A DNA stretch of 62,382 nt from Sphingobacteriales bacterium TSM_CSS. Its GTDB lineage: Bacteria > Bacteroidota > Bacteroidia > Chitinophagales > UBA2359. The stretch covers positions 1 through 62,382 of the forward strand of contig NBMY01000097.1 of the NCBI GenBank assembly GCA_002212985.1, in the 5' to 3' direction. The notes beneath the pieces were generated by a model, which worked only from the letters and a program-made list of their open reading frames with translations, was not told the DNA's origin and did no database searches. Below are positions 9,035 through 18,500 of the stretch, in pieces. The first letter of the stretch is position 1. Every line of letters begins with the position of its first letter. Both the position numbers and the translations under genes were made by a program.

Positions 9035-10273
9035 ATGGGATGTAGTTCGTGTGCTTCGGGCACACAGGCAAACGGCAAACCTGCGGGTTGCCGCAGCAAC
9101 GGCGGTTGCGCTACAGGAGGGTGTAACCGCATGAATGTGTATGACTGGCTGTCTGATTTGCCGTTTTCGGCACAGCAAGACAACTTCAAAATAGTAGAAG
9201 TAAGCTTTAAAAACGGCAGCCGTAAAGGATACTACCGCAATACCGCCAATATTGACTGCCATACAGGCGATTTGGTAGTCGTAGAAACATCAACCGGCGG
9301 TCACGATATAGGTCAAATAAGCCTTAGCGGTGAGTTGGTAAGATTGCAGATGCGTAAAAAAAATATCTCCGAAAAATCGGATATAAAGCGCATTTTGCGA
9401 ATCCCTTCCGAAAAAGACCTTGAAACATGGGAACAAGCCCGAAATCTGGAGTTTTCCACCATGCTTATGTCGAGGGTAATTGCCCGACAACTGAACCTGA
9501 ACATGAAAATTGGCGACGTAGAATATCAGGGCGACGGCCGAAAAGCCACTTTTTACTACACCGCCGATGAACGAATTGATTTCAGGGAACTTATTAAGTT
9601 GTATGCACGGGAGTTTAAGGTTAAAATTGAAATGCGTCAAATTGGCGCACGGCAGGAAGCCAGCCGTATTGGCGGCATAGGCACCTGCGGGCGCGAATTG
9701 TGTTGCTCTACTTGGCTCAATGAGTTTAAATCGGTATCTACGGCTGCTGCCCGTTACCAGAATTTGGCTATCAACCAGTCAAAACTATCGGGGCAATGCG
9801 GCCGCCTTAAATGTTGCCTCAATTATGAGTTAGATACCTACCTCGATGCCCTTAAAGATTTTCCGAAAGATGCCGAAGTGCTGTACACACAGGCAGGTAA
9901 AAGTGTACTCATTAAAACCGATATTTTCAAAAGGCTTATGTGGTACACCGTACCCGGGCCTAATCCGCCGGTTATGCTTCGGGTTGATGAGGTTAAGCAG
10001 ATTCAGAAATTGATAAAAAGCGGTCAGGCACCCGAATCGCTGGAGCCTTTTGTTAACAAAAAAACCGAAGCAGCGGTCAAAGTACAGTTTGAAGATGTGG
10101 TAGGGCAGGCAACTCTGGAAGATATTGATAAATTTAAAAAGAAAAAACGCAAACGAAAAAAGAAACCTTTGGGCAATGACAGTGGTAATATTGAGCAAAC
10201 CGCTAAAGATGAAACCAAACTGCCTGTTGTTTCAAGGCGCAACCCCAACAAACCCGATAAAAAAAGCGACTAA
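9035..10273 (+). CDS. RicT/YaaT-like PSP1 domain protein
   Basis: A 412-residue protein of the PSP1 family. A cysteine-rich N-terminus (MGCSSCASG... CATGGCNRMN) precedes the PSP1 domain (about 45-200). The family-specific cysteine block GTCGRELCCSTW ... LSGQCGRLKCCLNYELD (about 210-265) comes next, and the tail is lysine-rich. In Bacillus, YaaT (RicT) is part of the RicA/RicF/RicT complex, which binds 4Fe-4S clusters and acts with RNase Y. Neither partner is seen here, so its role in Bacteroidota may differ. It is followed 33 bases later by gldH. Confidence 0.9.
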   Translation: MGCSSCASGTQANGKPAGCRSNGGCATGGCNRMNVYDWLSDLPFSAQQDNFKIVEVSFKNGSRKGYYRNTANIDCHTGDLVVVETSTGGHDIGQISLSGELVRLQMRKKNISEKSDIKRILRIPSEKDLETWEQARNLEFSTMLMSRVIARQLNLNMKIGDVEYQGDGRKATFYYTADERIDFRELIKLYAREFKVKIEMRQIGARQEASRIGGIGTCGRELCCSTWLNEFKSVSTAAARYQNLAINQSKLSGQCGRLKCCLNYELDTYLDALKDFPKDAEVLYTQAGKSVLIKTDIFKRLMWYTVPGPNPPVMLRVDEVKQIQKLIKSGQAPESLEPFVNKKTEAAVKVQFEDVVGQATLEDIDKFKKKKRKRKKKPLGNDSGNIEQTAKDETKLPVVSRRNPNKPDKKSD

Positions 10274-10306
10274 TCCTGTTTTATTTTCATTTATAACAAC
10301 AGTATT

Positions 10307-10816
10307 ATGTTTATGCGTACACCTGACTTTACAATAACCACTGTTTTAGCCGTTTGCGCTTTGTTGCTGGGGGGCTGTAACAGCGGCAACCGGGTGTTTG
10401 AAAAAAACGCCGAAATACCCAATGGTAACTGGACTTACGAATTTAAACCCGCCTTTGAAGCGCCGGTTACTGATACTGTATCGCGTTATAATGTGTATGT
10501 AAACCTGCGGCACACCAATAATTATACTTACAGTAATATGTGGGTAATGATTTACACCACCCTGCCATCTGGCAAAAAAATGGAACGCCGAACCGAACTG
10601 CCTTTGGCCGATAAAGAAGGTAAATGGTATGGTAAGGATTCGGGCAGCATCATTAACCAACAAATACTCATACAGCCCAATGCCATTATGCCCGAAGCGG
10701 GAACTTACCGGTTTGAGTTTGAACAAAACATGCGGGTAAACCCCCTGCCCGATGTATTGAGCATTGGCCTAAGTATTGAAAAGGCAGCGCCCGAACAGCC
10801 TGCGGCATCGAAATAA
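10307..10816 (+). CDS. gldH: gliding motility lipoprotein GldH
   Basis: A 169-residue lipoprotein with a signal peptide and lipobox ending LLLGGC (Cys at about 23). The mature part has family features such as WTYEFKPAFEAPVTDT, YNVYVNLRHTNNYTYSN and MWVMIYTTLPSGK. GldH is one of the lipoproteins required for gliding in Flavobacterium johnsoniae and is widely kept in Bacteroidota. It lies directly after the PSP1 gene, a frequent order in this phylum. An alternative start at 10313 would remove two residues. Confidence 0.88.
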   Translation: MFMRTPDFTITTVLAVCALLLGGCNSGNRVFEKNAEIPNGNWTYEFKPAFEAPVTDTVSRYNVYVNLRHTNNYTYSNMWVMIYTTLPSGKKMERRTELPLADKEGKWYGKDSGSIINQQILIQPNAIMPEAGTYRFEFEQNMRVNPLPDVLSIGLSIEKAAPEQPAASK

Positions 10817-10845
10817 AATGATAAAAGCGCCGCCTCCAAAGCATA

Positions 10846-10868
10846 AAAAGCGCAGGTTGGGCGCTTTT
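10846..10868. terminator. bidirectional hairpin terminator between gldH and arsM
   Basis: AAAAGCGC (10846-10853) pairs with GCGCTTTT (10861-10868) over a 7-base loop. The A/T ends allow it to work in both directions between these convergent genes. Confidence 0.55.
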
Positions 10869-10891
10869 ACCATATATTTGGTTTACTGTAG

Positions 10892-11689
10892 TTATTTTTG
10901 GGCAAATACGGTAATGCTGTAAATGCCAATGGTTTGGTTAAACAACGCTATTTGTTGCGGGGTAAGATATTGCAACAAAATTTCGCTGGGTATGGTAATA
11001 GATTTTTGTTTTTGAACTACGCAGTTTTTAAACCCTGCCTCTCTTATAATGCTTAGGTACGCTTCTTTTTGTAAAGCGCCCGATACACAGCCGGCATACA
11101 TTTCGGCTGCTTTTTGCAGGTCGGCAGGCAACTCGCCATCCAGTACAATATCCGATATGCTCATGTGTCCGCCGGGTTTTAAAATGCGGTAAGTTTCGGC
11201 AAATGCGCGGCGCTTATCGGGTATCAGGTTAAAAACGCAGTTGCTCACTACCACATCGGCTAAATTATCGGGCAACGGCATATTTTCAATATCGCCCAGC
11301 ACAAACTCTACATTGTTGTAGCCTAATTTTGCTGCATTTTTTCGCGCTTTTTCCAGCATTGCAGGGGTAAAATCAAGCCCTATAACCCGGCCGGTTTCAC
11401 CGGTTTCGGCGCGGGCAACAAAACAATCGTTACCGGCACCCGAACCAAGGTCAACAACCGTATTGCCCGGTTTTATTTGTGCAAATTCGGTAGGCAACCC
11501 ACAGCCTAAGCCAAGGTCGGCTTCGCTGTTGTAGCCTGCCAAATGTTGGTAATCGTCTGCCATTATAGTGTAATCAACCGTAGTGTCATTACAACTGCAA
11601 GAACCGCAGCAAGACGACTTGTTTTTGCCCGCGCTTTGGTTTGCAATTTGTCCGTACTTTTCTTTTACCAAATCTTTAAGGTTTTGCAT
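10892..11689 (-). CDS. arsM: arsenite S-adenosylmethionine methyltransferase
   Basis: Methylates As(III) using SAM. The start at 11689 gives MQNLKDLVKEKYGQIA, the normal family N-terminus (265 residues). A cysteine cluster CCGSCSC occurs near residue 25. The SAM motif VVDLGSGAGNDCFVA is at about 80, and the As-binding cysteines fall in VVSNCVFNL and YAGCVSGAL. The C-terminal IREAGFKNC segment is also typical. It lies 71 bases beyond the end of the extended arsR reading frame on the same strand and is probably cotranscribed with arsR. No arsenic efflux or reductase gene is present. Confidence 0.93.
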   Translation of the reverse strand: MQNLKDLVKEKYGQIANQSAGKNKSSCCGSCSCNDTTVDYTIMADDYQHLAGYNSEADLGLGCGLPTEFAQIKPGNTVVDLGSGAGNDCFVARAETGETGRVIGLDFTPAMLEKARKNAAKLGYNNVEFVLGDIENMPLPDNLADVVVSNCVFNLIPDKRRAFAETYRILKPGGHMSISDIVLDGELPADLQKAAEMYAGCVSGALQKEAYLSIIREAGFKNCVVQKQKSITIPSEILLQYLTPQQIALFNQTIGIYSITVFAQK

Positions 11690-11844
11690 AATTGCAGGTT
11701 TTAAATTGTTGTTTAAAATATGAACAGCTAAGGCATTGTGCTGTCTGTTGCATAAAAATGCTAACAGCAACCGTTGCCGGGTTTTAACTCAAGCAGCAAC
11801 TTCAGGCATTGTGTGAGTTGGTCGGCTGCCTGTTGCAGGTTATC

Positions 11845-12108
11845 CTAGTTAATGCAATAGCAAGATTTTACCCCCTCTGTTTGCCCGCTTATAAGCCCGC
11901 CTTCTCTCAGCTCTTTTAAATGTTGCGATACTGTTGATTGCGAAAGCGGCAACACTTCTACTAGTTCGCCGCAAATGCAGGTTTGGCGCGCGGCAAGTGC
12001 TTGTAAAATAGCAATCCGTGCGGGGTGCGATAATAATTTGGCAAACCCTGCCGCTTCTGCTTCCGCATCGGGGAACTCATTTTTTTTATTTACAGCCATA
12101 AATTTCAT
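11845..12108 (-). CDS. arsR: ArsR-family arsenic repressor, cut short by an in-frame amber codon
   Basis: A winged-helix metalloregulator with family features: LLSHPARIAILQALAARQTCICGELVEVLPLSQSTVSQHLKELREGGLI. CICGEL is the alpha-3 metal-binding motif. The reading frame stops at TAG (11845-11847) after SCYCIN, at 87 residues. The same frame continues without interruption for 27 more codons (DNLQQAADQLTQCLKLLLEL, then KPGNGCC) to a TAG at 11761. That tail looks like the normal C-terminal dimerisation helix plus a vicinal cysteine pair. The amber codon probably replaced a Trp codon. Without the helix the repressor may be inactive, which would leave arsM constitutive. Confidence 0.88.
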   Translation of the reverse strand: MKFMAVNKKNEFPDAEAEAAGFAKLLSHPARIAILQALAARQTCICGELVEVLPLSQSTVSQHLKELREGGLISGQTEGVKSCYCIN

Positions 12109-12113
12109 TTTAT

Positions 12114-12129
12114 ATCGTAAATATACGAT
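12114..12129. promoter_or_regulatory. candidate ArsR operator
   Basis: ATCGTA-AATA-TACGAT is a perfect 6-base inverted repeat five bases upstream of the arsR start codon. Position and symmetry suit autorepression of arsR-arsM. Confidence 0.6.
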
Positions 12130-12333
12130 GAATTTTTGAAAAAGCCAATAGTCCTATTACATTTATATTATTTTATACCATAAGTTGTCCATTTTTAATG
12201 TATTGAATGGTTCTGGTAAGATTGCCATTAACCTGCCGGCATACCTTGGCAGAAGGTTTTGTTGGAACAAAATATTGTTGCGAACCAATCGTTAAAGAAT
12301 AACATTAAATTCTGAACTAAAATTTGCAGGCAA

Positions 12334-13122
12334 ATGTCCATTCTATTACCTCCCCGATGGAGTTTGGAAGGTAAAAAAGCCTTGGTAACCGGCGGCACCC
12401 GCGGTATTGGCAAAGCCATTGCAGAAGAGTTGCTGCTGTTGGGGGCAGAAGCAGTTTTAATTATTGCCCGAAAGAAGGAGGAAGTAGCTGAAACGGTAAA
12501 GGAGTGGCAACGGGAAGGTTTTACCGCCTTTGGGTTGGCCTCAGATGTTGGCAACAGCGAACACCGCCGCCTCATTGCAACATGGATAGAAGATAATTGG
12601 CAATATGTAGATGTATTGGTAAATAATGTTGGTACCAACCTGCGCAAAAAAACTATTGATTATACCGAAGAAGAATATGCCTTTTTGCTTCAAACCAACC
12701 TTACTTCGGTGTTTGAAATGAGCCGTTTGTGTTACCCGTTGCTGAAGGCTGCCCCTAAAAAGCCGGCAACTGTGGTAAACATTGCCTCGGTAGCAGGAAT
12801 TACTCACCTTAGAACAGGTTCGGTATATGCCATGTGTAAGGCGGCCATGCTGCAACTTACCCGCAACCTTGCCGTAGAGTGGGCCACAGACGGTATAAGG
12901 GTAAATGCCGTTGTACCCTGGTACACCAATACGCCTCTTGCCCAACAGGTACTTGACAACCCGCAATTTCTTGCCGAAGTTTTGCAAAGAACCCCGCTTG
13001 GGCGTATTGCAGAACCGCACGAAGTTGCCGCTGCCGTTGCTTTTTTGTGCTTACCTGCATCGGGTTATATTACCGGACAGGCATTGTGTGCAGATGGCGG
13101 TTTCAGTATTTTCGGGTTTTAG
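12334..13122 (+). CDS. short-chain dehydrogenase/reductase (tropinone reductase-like)
   Basis: A 262-residue classical SDR. The cofactor motif is TGGTRGIGKAIAEEL (about 19-33), NNVGTN replaces the common NNAG, NIASVAG carries the catalytic Ser, and YAMCK supplies Tyr and Lys. RVNAVVPWYTNTPL and the terminal TGQALCADGGFSI are also standard. The NNVGTN form is characteristic of tropinone reductase-like members, so this subgroup is likely, although the substrate is unknown. It is followed by the hydroxylase at 13175 on the same strand (52 bases). Confidence 0.9.
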   Translation: MSILLPPRWSLEGKKALVTGGTRGIGKAIAEELLLLGAEAVLIIARKKEEVAETVKEWQREGFTAFGLASDVGNSEHRRLIATWIEDNWQYVDVLVNNVGTNLRKKTIDYTEEEYAFLLQTNLTSVFEMSRLCYPLLKAAPKKPATVVNIASVAGITHLRTGSVYAMCKAAMLQLTRNLAVEWATDGIRVNAVVPWYTNTPLAQQVLDNPQFLAEVLQRTPLGRIAEPHEVAAAVAFLCLPASGYITGQALCADGGFSIFGF

Positions 13123-13174
13123 GCTTGTTTTTTTGGTGCATTACAGCTATCTTAGCACTTAAAATAAGTAGGCT

Positions 13175-14059
13175 ATGAATATACTTGTTGACCCCATAAT
13201 CATGTACGCCATTCCTTTCTTTTTACTCATGATGACCATTGAGTTATATATTGGGTATAAAGAACATTTAGACCTTTACGAAGCCAAAGACAGCGCCGCC
13301 TGTATTGCTATGGGGCTGGGGTCTGTGGTAATTGGCGCCGGAATGAAAGCGCTGGCTTTTGTGGCCTACAGCGCTGTATATCAATACCGGCTGTTTACCA
13401 TAGGCTGGGAGTGGTGGGCATGGCTGCTTATTCTTTTTGCCGATGACTTTACCTTTTACTGGCATCATCGCCTTAGCCACGAAGTGCGCATTTTGTGGGC
13501 GGCGCATGTAAACCATCATTCATCTGAGCGATATAATTTTGCCGTTGCCCTGCGCCAAAGTTGGGCAGAACTGCTCTACAAGTATTTTTGGTGGTTGTGG
13601 TTGCCCTTGGTTGGTTTTCACCCGATTATGATATTAACTATGCACTCTATTAGCCTTATTTACCAGTTTGCCCTTCATACACAAACCGTAAACAAACTGG
13701 GCTTTTTAGAGTGGTTTATGAACACGCCTTCGCACCACCGCGTACATCACGGAGCCAATGTGGAATACTTAGACAGAAATCATGCCGGCATTTTTATTAT
13801 CTGGGACAAACTGTTTGGTACTTTTTACCCCGAAAAAAAGGAAACACCGGTAGTATATGGCATTACCGCCAACATACACACCTTTAACCCGCTTAAAATT
13901 GCCACCCACGAGTTTGCCGCACTTTGGCACGACATGAAAAACGCTCCTACTTTGAAAGACAGCCTGCTGTATGCCCTTAAACCACCCGGCTGGAGTCACA
14001 ACGGACCCAACCGCACTGCCCGCCACCTGCAAAGCCTGATGGCACAGCATAAAGCCTGA
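13175..14059 (+). CDS. sterol desaturase / fatty acid hydroxylase family membrane protein
   Basis: A 294-residue di-iron membrane hydroxylase. The histidine boxes are HHRLSHE (about 96), HVNHHSSE (about 110), HSISLIYQFALHTQ (about 152-165) and PSHHRVHHG (about 187). About four hydrophobic helices flank them in the usual layout. Family members hydroxylate or desaturate sterols, fatty acids or ether lipids; the substrate here is unknown. In Bacteroidota close relatives often resemble alkylglycerol monooxygenase. Confidence 0.88.
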   Translation: MNILVDPIIMYAIPFFLLMMTIELYIGYKEHLDLYEAKDSAACIAMGLGSVVIGAGMKALAFVAYSAVYQYRLFTIGWEWWAWLLILFADDFTFYWHHRLSHEVRILWAAHVNHHSSERYNFAVALRQSWAELLYKYFWWLWLPLVGFHPIMILTMHSISLIYQFALHTQTVNKLGFLEWFMNTPSHHRVHHGANVEYLDRNHAGIFIIWDKLFGTFYPEKKETPVVYGITANIHTFNPLKIATHEFAALWHDMKNAPTLKDSLLYALKPPGWSHNGPNRTARHLQSLMAQHKA

Positions 14060-14111
14060 AACAGGTATGAAACAACAGCACTTACCCAATTAACAACTCA
14101 ACCGGCGCTGC

Positions 14112-16781
14112 TTACCATTTAGCCAAAGCATCTTGCAAGGCAGATATTTTCTGTTCGGCATCTTCCAATTTTGCCCTCTCTTTTTCTACAATGGCAGCGG
14201 GTGCGCTGTTTACAAACTTCTCATTGCTGAGTTTTGCTAATACCGATTTTTTGAACCCCTCCAAATAAGCTAATTCTTTTTGCAGGGTTTCGCGCTCGGC
14301 AGCAATGTCTATGTTATTGCCTAAACCGATGTAGTAAATTTCGGTGCTTATCATAAACATGGCACTGTTAGGCACTTCGGCAGTGGTAAACTCAAAAGTA
14401 GATAAAAAAGCTTTCTTTTTCAGAACAGGTATTATGGGTTTGTAAAAATTGGGTAGCGAAACATTGGCGTACATGGGTACGGGGTCTTTGGGCTTTAGGT
14501 TTTTCTTTGCCCTAATATCGCGTATTTGGGTAAGCAGGAGTTTCAGGTTTTCACCTAAACTAAAATCATGGGCGTTTATCTCTCCAATTTCGGGATAGGG
14601 GCTGATGCAAATGCCATCGCCTTCGGTTCTGTCTGCTAAATGCTGGTATATTTCTTCGGTAATAAAAGGCATAAAAGGATGCAGCAGTTTCATTAGTCGC
14701 TCAAAATAACCGATGGTTTTTTCGTAGGCTTCGGCATCTATGGGTTGTCCATAATCGGGCTTTACCATTTCTAAATAGACCGAGCAGAAATCGTCCCAAA
14801 TAAAAGTGTAAAGCAACATAAGTGCTTCCGAAAGGCGATATTGCTCAAAGAGCGTGTCTAATTCGGTTTGGGTTTTGTTGAGTTTGCTCTCGAACCAGTT
14901 AAATACGGGTTGGTTATCGGGGTTGCTGCCGCTTGCAACTTCCCAGCCTTTTACCAAACGCAGGGCGTTCCATATTTTGTTGGCAAAATTGCGGCCCTGT
15001 TCGCAGAGTTTCTCGTCAAAAGGCAGGTCGTTGCCCGCAGGTGAGCAGAACAACATGCCAATTCTAACGCCATCGGCACTAAACTTGCCAATAAGTTCTA
15101 AGGGGTCGGGCGAGTTTCCCAAAGATTTCGACATTTTGCGCCCCTGTTTATCGCGCACTATGCCGGTAAGATACACATCTTTAAAGGGTTTTTCGTCTAA
15201 ATATTCGTAGCCGGCAATAATCATTCGGGCTACCCAAAAGAACAGAATTTCGGGAGCGGTTACCAGCACGTCGGTAGGGTAGTAGTATTGCAATTCGGGG
15301 TTAATGCGGGTAAATTTTCGGGTTTCGGGGTCATAATCTTCAAACCCGTCAAAAACCGCTATAGGCCAAAGCCAACTCGATGCCCAAGTATCTAACACAT
15401 CTTCGTCTTGATGTAGGTCATCGGCACTAAGTTTAGGGTTGCCCGATTTTTGTTGCGCCAGTTGCAGGGCTTCCTCGGAGGTTTCGGCTACTACATAATC
15501 GTTTTCGCCGCTGCCAAAATAGTAGGCGGGTATGCGATGCCCCCACCACAATTGCCGGCTGATACACCAATCGCGCACATTTTCCATCCAGTGGCGGTAG
15601 GTGTTTTTATATTTTGGCGGAATAAGCTGTACCTCATCGTTTTCAACCGCCTGCAACGCTCGATGCGAAATTTCTTTCATTTTTATAAACCACTGCAACG
15701 ACAGTTTGGGTTCTACCACACTGCCGGTACGTTCAGAACGGCCAATTCGGGCAATATAATCTTCGGTTTTTACCAAATGCCCGGCGGCTTCCAGGTCTTT
15801 CACAATAAGTTTTCGCACCTTAAAACGGTCTAAGCCAACGTACAGGGGAATTTCGCAGGCTTCGTTCAGGGTTCCGTCAAGGTTTATGGTGTCTATAACG
15901 GGCAGGTTATGGCGTTGGCCTATTTCGTAGTCGTTGGGGTCGTGTGCGGGGGTTACTTTAAGACAACCGGTACCAAATTCTACATCTACGTAGGCATCGG
16001 CAATAATGGGAATGGGGCGGTTAATGAGCGGCACCAGGGCGGTTTTACCAATGAGGTGGGTAAAGCGTGGGTCGGTGGGGTTTACGGCAATGGCGGTATC
16101 GCCCATAATGGTTTCGGGTCGTTGGGTGGCTACAATCACCCATTCATCGGCAGTTCCCTGTATTTTGTACCGCACGGAGTAGAGGTGCGATTTTTCGCCG
16201 CCTTCGGCATATTGCACTTCTTCGTTGGAGAGGGCGGTTTTGGCTTCGCAATCCCAGTTAATCATGCGCAGGCCGCGGTAAATAAAGCCTTTGTTGTAGA
16301 GGTCAATAAACACTTTTATTACGGCGCGGTAGTAGGTGGTGTCCATGGTAAAGCGGGTGCGGGTCCAATCGCACGAAGCGCCTAATTTTTCGAGTTGTTT
16401 GAGAATAATGCCGCCGTATTTTTCTTTCCATTCCCAGGCGTAGGTAAGAAATTCATCGCGCGATAAATCGGATTTTTTAATGCCTTTTTCGCGCAGCATT
16501 TGCACCACTTTGGCTTCGGTGGCTATGCTTGCATGGTCGGTGCCGGGCACCCAAAGGGCATTGTAGCCTTTCATTCGGGCGCGGCGTATGAGTACGTCTT
16601 GTATGGTGTTGTTGAGCATATGCCCCATGTGCAGCACGCCGGTAACATTTGGCGGCGGTATAACAATGGTGTAGGGGGGGCGTTCATCGGGCACAGAACG
16701 GAAAAAACCGTGCTGTTGCCAGTATTCATACCATTTTTGTTCTACGGTTTCGGGGTTGTATGTTTTATTGAGTTCCTGCAT
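14112..16781 (-). CDS. valS: valyl-tRNA synthetase
   Basis: Class I aminoacyl-tRNA synthetase of 889 residues, normal length. The HIGH-type motif is in PPPNVTGVLHMGHML (about 38-52). KMSKS appears in DKQGRKMSKSLGNSPDP. CP1 editing-domain motifs (TQRPETIMGDTAIAVNP and AHDPNDYEIG) are present. The C-terminal coiled-coil arm (ELAYLEGFKKSVLAKLSNEK...) ends the protein. It is transcribed alone, convergent with the hydroxylase gene. Confidence 0.98.
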   Translation of the reverse strand: MQELNKTYNPETVEQKWYEYWQQHGFFRSVPDERPPYTIVIPPPNVTGVLHMGHMLNNTIQDVLIRRARMKGYNALWVPGTDHASIATEAKVVQMLREKGIKKSDLSRDEFLTYAWEWKEKYGGIILKQLEKLGASCDWTRTRFTMDTTYYRAVIKVFIDLYNKGFIYRGLRMINWDCEAKTALSNEEVQYAEGGEKSHLYSVRYKIQGTADEWVIVATQRPETIMGDTAIAVNPTDPRFTHLIGKTALVPLINRPIPIIADAYVDVEFGTGCLKVTPAHDPNDYEIGQRHNLPVIDTINLDGTLNEACEIPLYVGLDRFKVRKLIVKDLEAAGHLVKTEDYIARIGRSERTGSVVEPKLSLQWFIKMKEISHRALQAVENDEVQLIPPKYKNTYRHWMENVRDWCISRQLWWGHRIPAYYFGSGENDYVVAETSEEALQLAQQKSGNPKLSADDLHQDEDVLDTWASSWLWPIAVFDGFEDYDPETRKFTRINPELQYYYPTDVLVTAPEILFFWVARMIIAGYEYLDEKPFKDVYLTGIVRDKQGRKMSKSLGNSPDPLELIGKFSADGVRIGMLFCSPAGNDLPFDEKLCEQGRNFANKIWNALRLVKGWEVASGSNPDNQPVFNWFESKLNKTQTELDTLFEQYRLSEALMLLYTFIWDDFCSVYLEMVKPDYGQPIDAEAYEKTIGYFERLMKLLHPFMPFITEEIYQHLADRTEGDGICISPYPEIGEINAHDFSLGENLKLLLTQIRDIRAKKNLKPKDPVPMYANVSLPNFYKPIIPVLKKKAFLSTFEFTTAEVPNSAMFMISTEIYYIGLGNNIDIAAERETLQKELAYLEGFKKSVLAKLSNEKFVNSAPAAIVEKERAKLEDAEQKISALQDALAKW

Positions 16782-16822
16782 AAAAAAGTTAGGTTTGTGC
16801 TTTACCTGTCCAATAAAAACTG

Positions 16823-16830
16823 CAAAGGTA
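16823..16830 (-). promoter_or_regulatory. putative -7 element for valS
   Basis: On the minus strand this reads TACCTTTG, 41 bases upstream of the valS start codon. Confidence 0.4.
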
Positions 16831-16985
16831 GGGATTTTTGTAAATCAAGGCAATAAAAATGCCGAAGTGCCACACCTTTAATGCGTTGCAAGAAAGAAAT
16901 GGCAGCAATTTCGGGCGACGCGTGAGATTGGGCTTATTCGCACCCGATGCTTGTGTTTCGGGCAGGCCTGTGCAGGGTTTAGGTG

Positions 16986-18500
16986 TTATGAGGGTTGCGT
17001 CAACATAGCCTGATAAAAAGAGGTGTTGTTAATTTTGCTGTTTAGCCAGGCAATAAAGTCAAAGTAGTCGAGTATTTTGTATTCTAAACTGTTTTTCGAT
17101 ATTTTATCGGTGAAGTATTTTTTAAGGTTGTTTATTTCCTGTATGTGTTCTTTTTCGTTTGAAACGGTGTGGATTTTTTGAAAGAATTTGAGCACCAATT
17201 TTTCCGGCTCAAACAAGTTTTTCCGGCTTTGGAGCAATTCTGTAACAGAACGGACGAGGTAGGGCAGGATGCGGTAGTTTTTCAGTTCGTAGTGCAGTAA
17301 AATCTGCATTATGCGGGCATAAACATACACATCGGGGCGGGTAGTTTCTTCAAAATTGTTGATAATGTTATTGATATAATGTAGGGCTTTTGCCAAATTG
17401 CCATGAACAAGGTATATATAGGCAAAATGGTAGCAGGCAGTCATTTTGAATTCGTCGGAAATAAAATTATTATATTTAACTAATTGTTTTTCTTGCGGTT
17501 CTATCAATGCCAGAGCTGAGTCAAATTGTTTGGATTTAATAGCCCTGTTCATTTCAATTCTTGCGGTATAGGTAAATGCCATGGCATAAAACCCGGTAGT
17601 TGGCGATTTAAGCAGGGATGGAAGGTTTTTAATAATTTCAAGGGTTTTTTCAAATTTATCGGGTTCGACATATTGTTGCAAGGAGAGGGTGCGGCTGAAA
17701 TAAGCAAGGTAATCGAAAGGGCTGTTTTGAAGGTAATCGTCATCTAAAAGGGCACATATTTGGGTATTTGCTTTGTATTCAAGGTCTTTGTTTTGGAGCA
17801 GGTGATAGTAGTTGGCGTAAATTTCGTAGTACCGTATGGTGGCCGTTTTGCTCTTTGCACAGGTTTCTGAAACAAGCAAAGGGTGTTGCATAATGGTGTT
17901 TAAATGTTGCAGGTCTTCGGGTGTGCGAATTTTGTTGTACTGTTTCCTAAACAACATAATGCGGTAATAAAGGCGGTTATAGGCATTGTAGTTGTTGAGT
18001 TTATCCAATGCCTGCTCAATTTCGTTAAACAGGTTTTCGGCCTGTTCCAAGGAATAGTGTATGCCTTCTATTTTGCGTTGCCAGTGAAGCAGGTCAACGA
18101 GCAATCCGAATTGTTCTTTTTCCTGAGCTAACTTTTTGCATTGCCTCATGAGTTTGGAGCAATGCTCATATAGACCTTTATGATACAAAATTTCAATTTG
18201 CCCGATAAGGGATTTTGCCTGAAGCCCGGATCTTGCTTCGGAATAAAAAATAAGCAGGCTTTTCATAATTTGTCTGTACAGGTAGTTTTTATCGGCGGCA
18301 AGAAACTGGGTATTTACCCCCTTTTTTTTCAGCCGATCAACCAGTATTGTTTCATCGTATTTCAATAACCGTACCATTTCATCAAACAGGTGCAGGTAGT
18401 TTTTCTCGCTCGATTTATGCGAACGGGCTGCAAATTGCCTGAAATAGCGCATTTCGCCACCCGATAAATTCTGTACCAGTTCGTGTAGTTTGTCGGGCAT
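16986..18500 (-). CDS. helical-repeat protein of unknown function
   Basis: A 504-residue, largely alpha-helical, leucine- and lysine-rich protein with no signal peptide and no membrane span. The N-terminus (LHELVQNLSGGEMRYFRQFA) is distinctive. The remainder looks like divergent TPR-like helical pairs (for example LIGQIEILYHKGLYEHCSKL and KALHYINNIINNFEETTRPD). Similar long helical proteins are common in Bacteroidota without assigned function. It is transcribed alone, and no function is proposed. Confidence 0.8.
   Translation of the reverse strand: MPDKLHELVQNLSGGEMRYFRQFAARSHKSSEKNYLHLFDEMVRLLKYDETILVDRLKKKGVNTQFLAADKNYLYRQIMKSLLIFYSEARSGLQAKSLIGQIEILYHKGLYEHCSKLMRQCKKLAQEKEQFGLLVDLLHWQRKIEGIHYSLEQAENLFNEIEQALDKLNNYNAYNRLYYRIMLFRKQYNKIRTPEDLQHLNTIMQHPLLVSETCAKSKTATIRYYEIYANYYHLLQNKDLEYKANTQICALLDDDYLQNSPFDYLAYFSRTLSLQQYVEPDKFEKTLEIIKNLPSLLKSPTTGFYAMAFTYTARIEMNRAIKSKQFDSALALIEPQEKQLVKYNNFISDEFKMTACYHFAYIYLVHGNLAKALHYINNIINNFEETTRPDVYVYARIMQILLHYELKNYRILPYLVRSVTELLQSRKNLFEPEKLVLKFFQKIHTVSNEKEHIQEINNLKKYFTDKISKNSLEYKILDYFDFIAWLNSKINNTSFYQAMLTQPS

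Noticed and set aside
8883..9134. 83-codon plus-strand frame ahead of the PSP1 gene
   Set aside because: It overlaps the PSP1 start in another frame and contains no domain or signal pattern.
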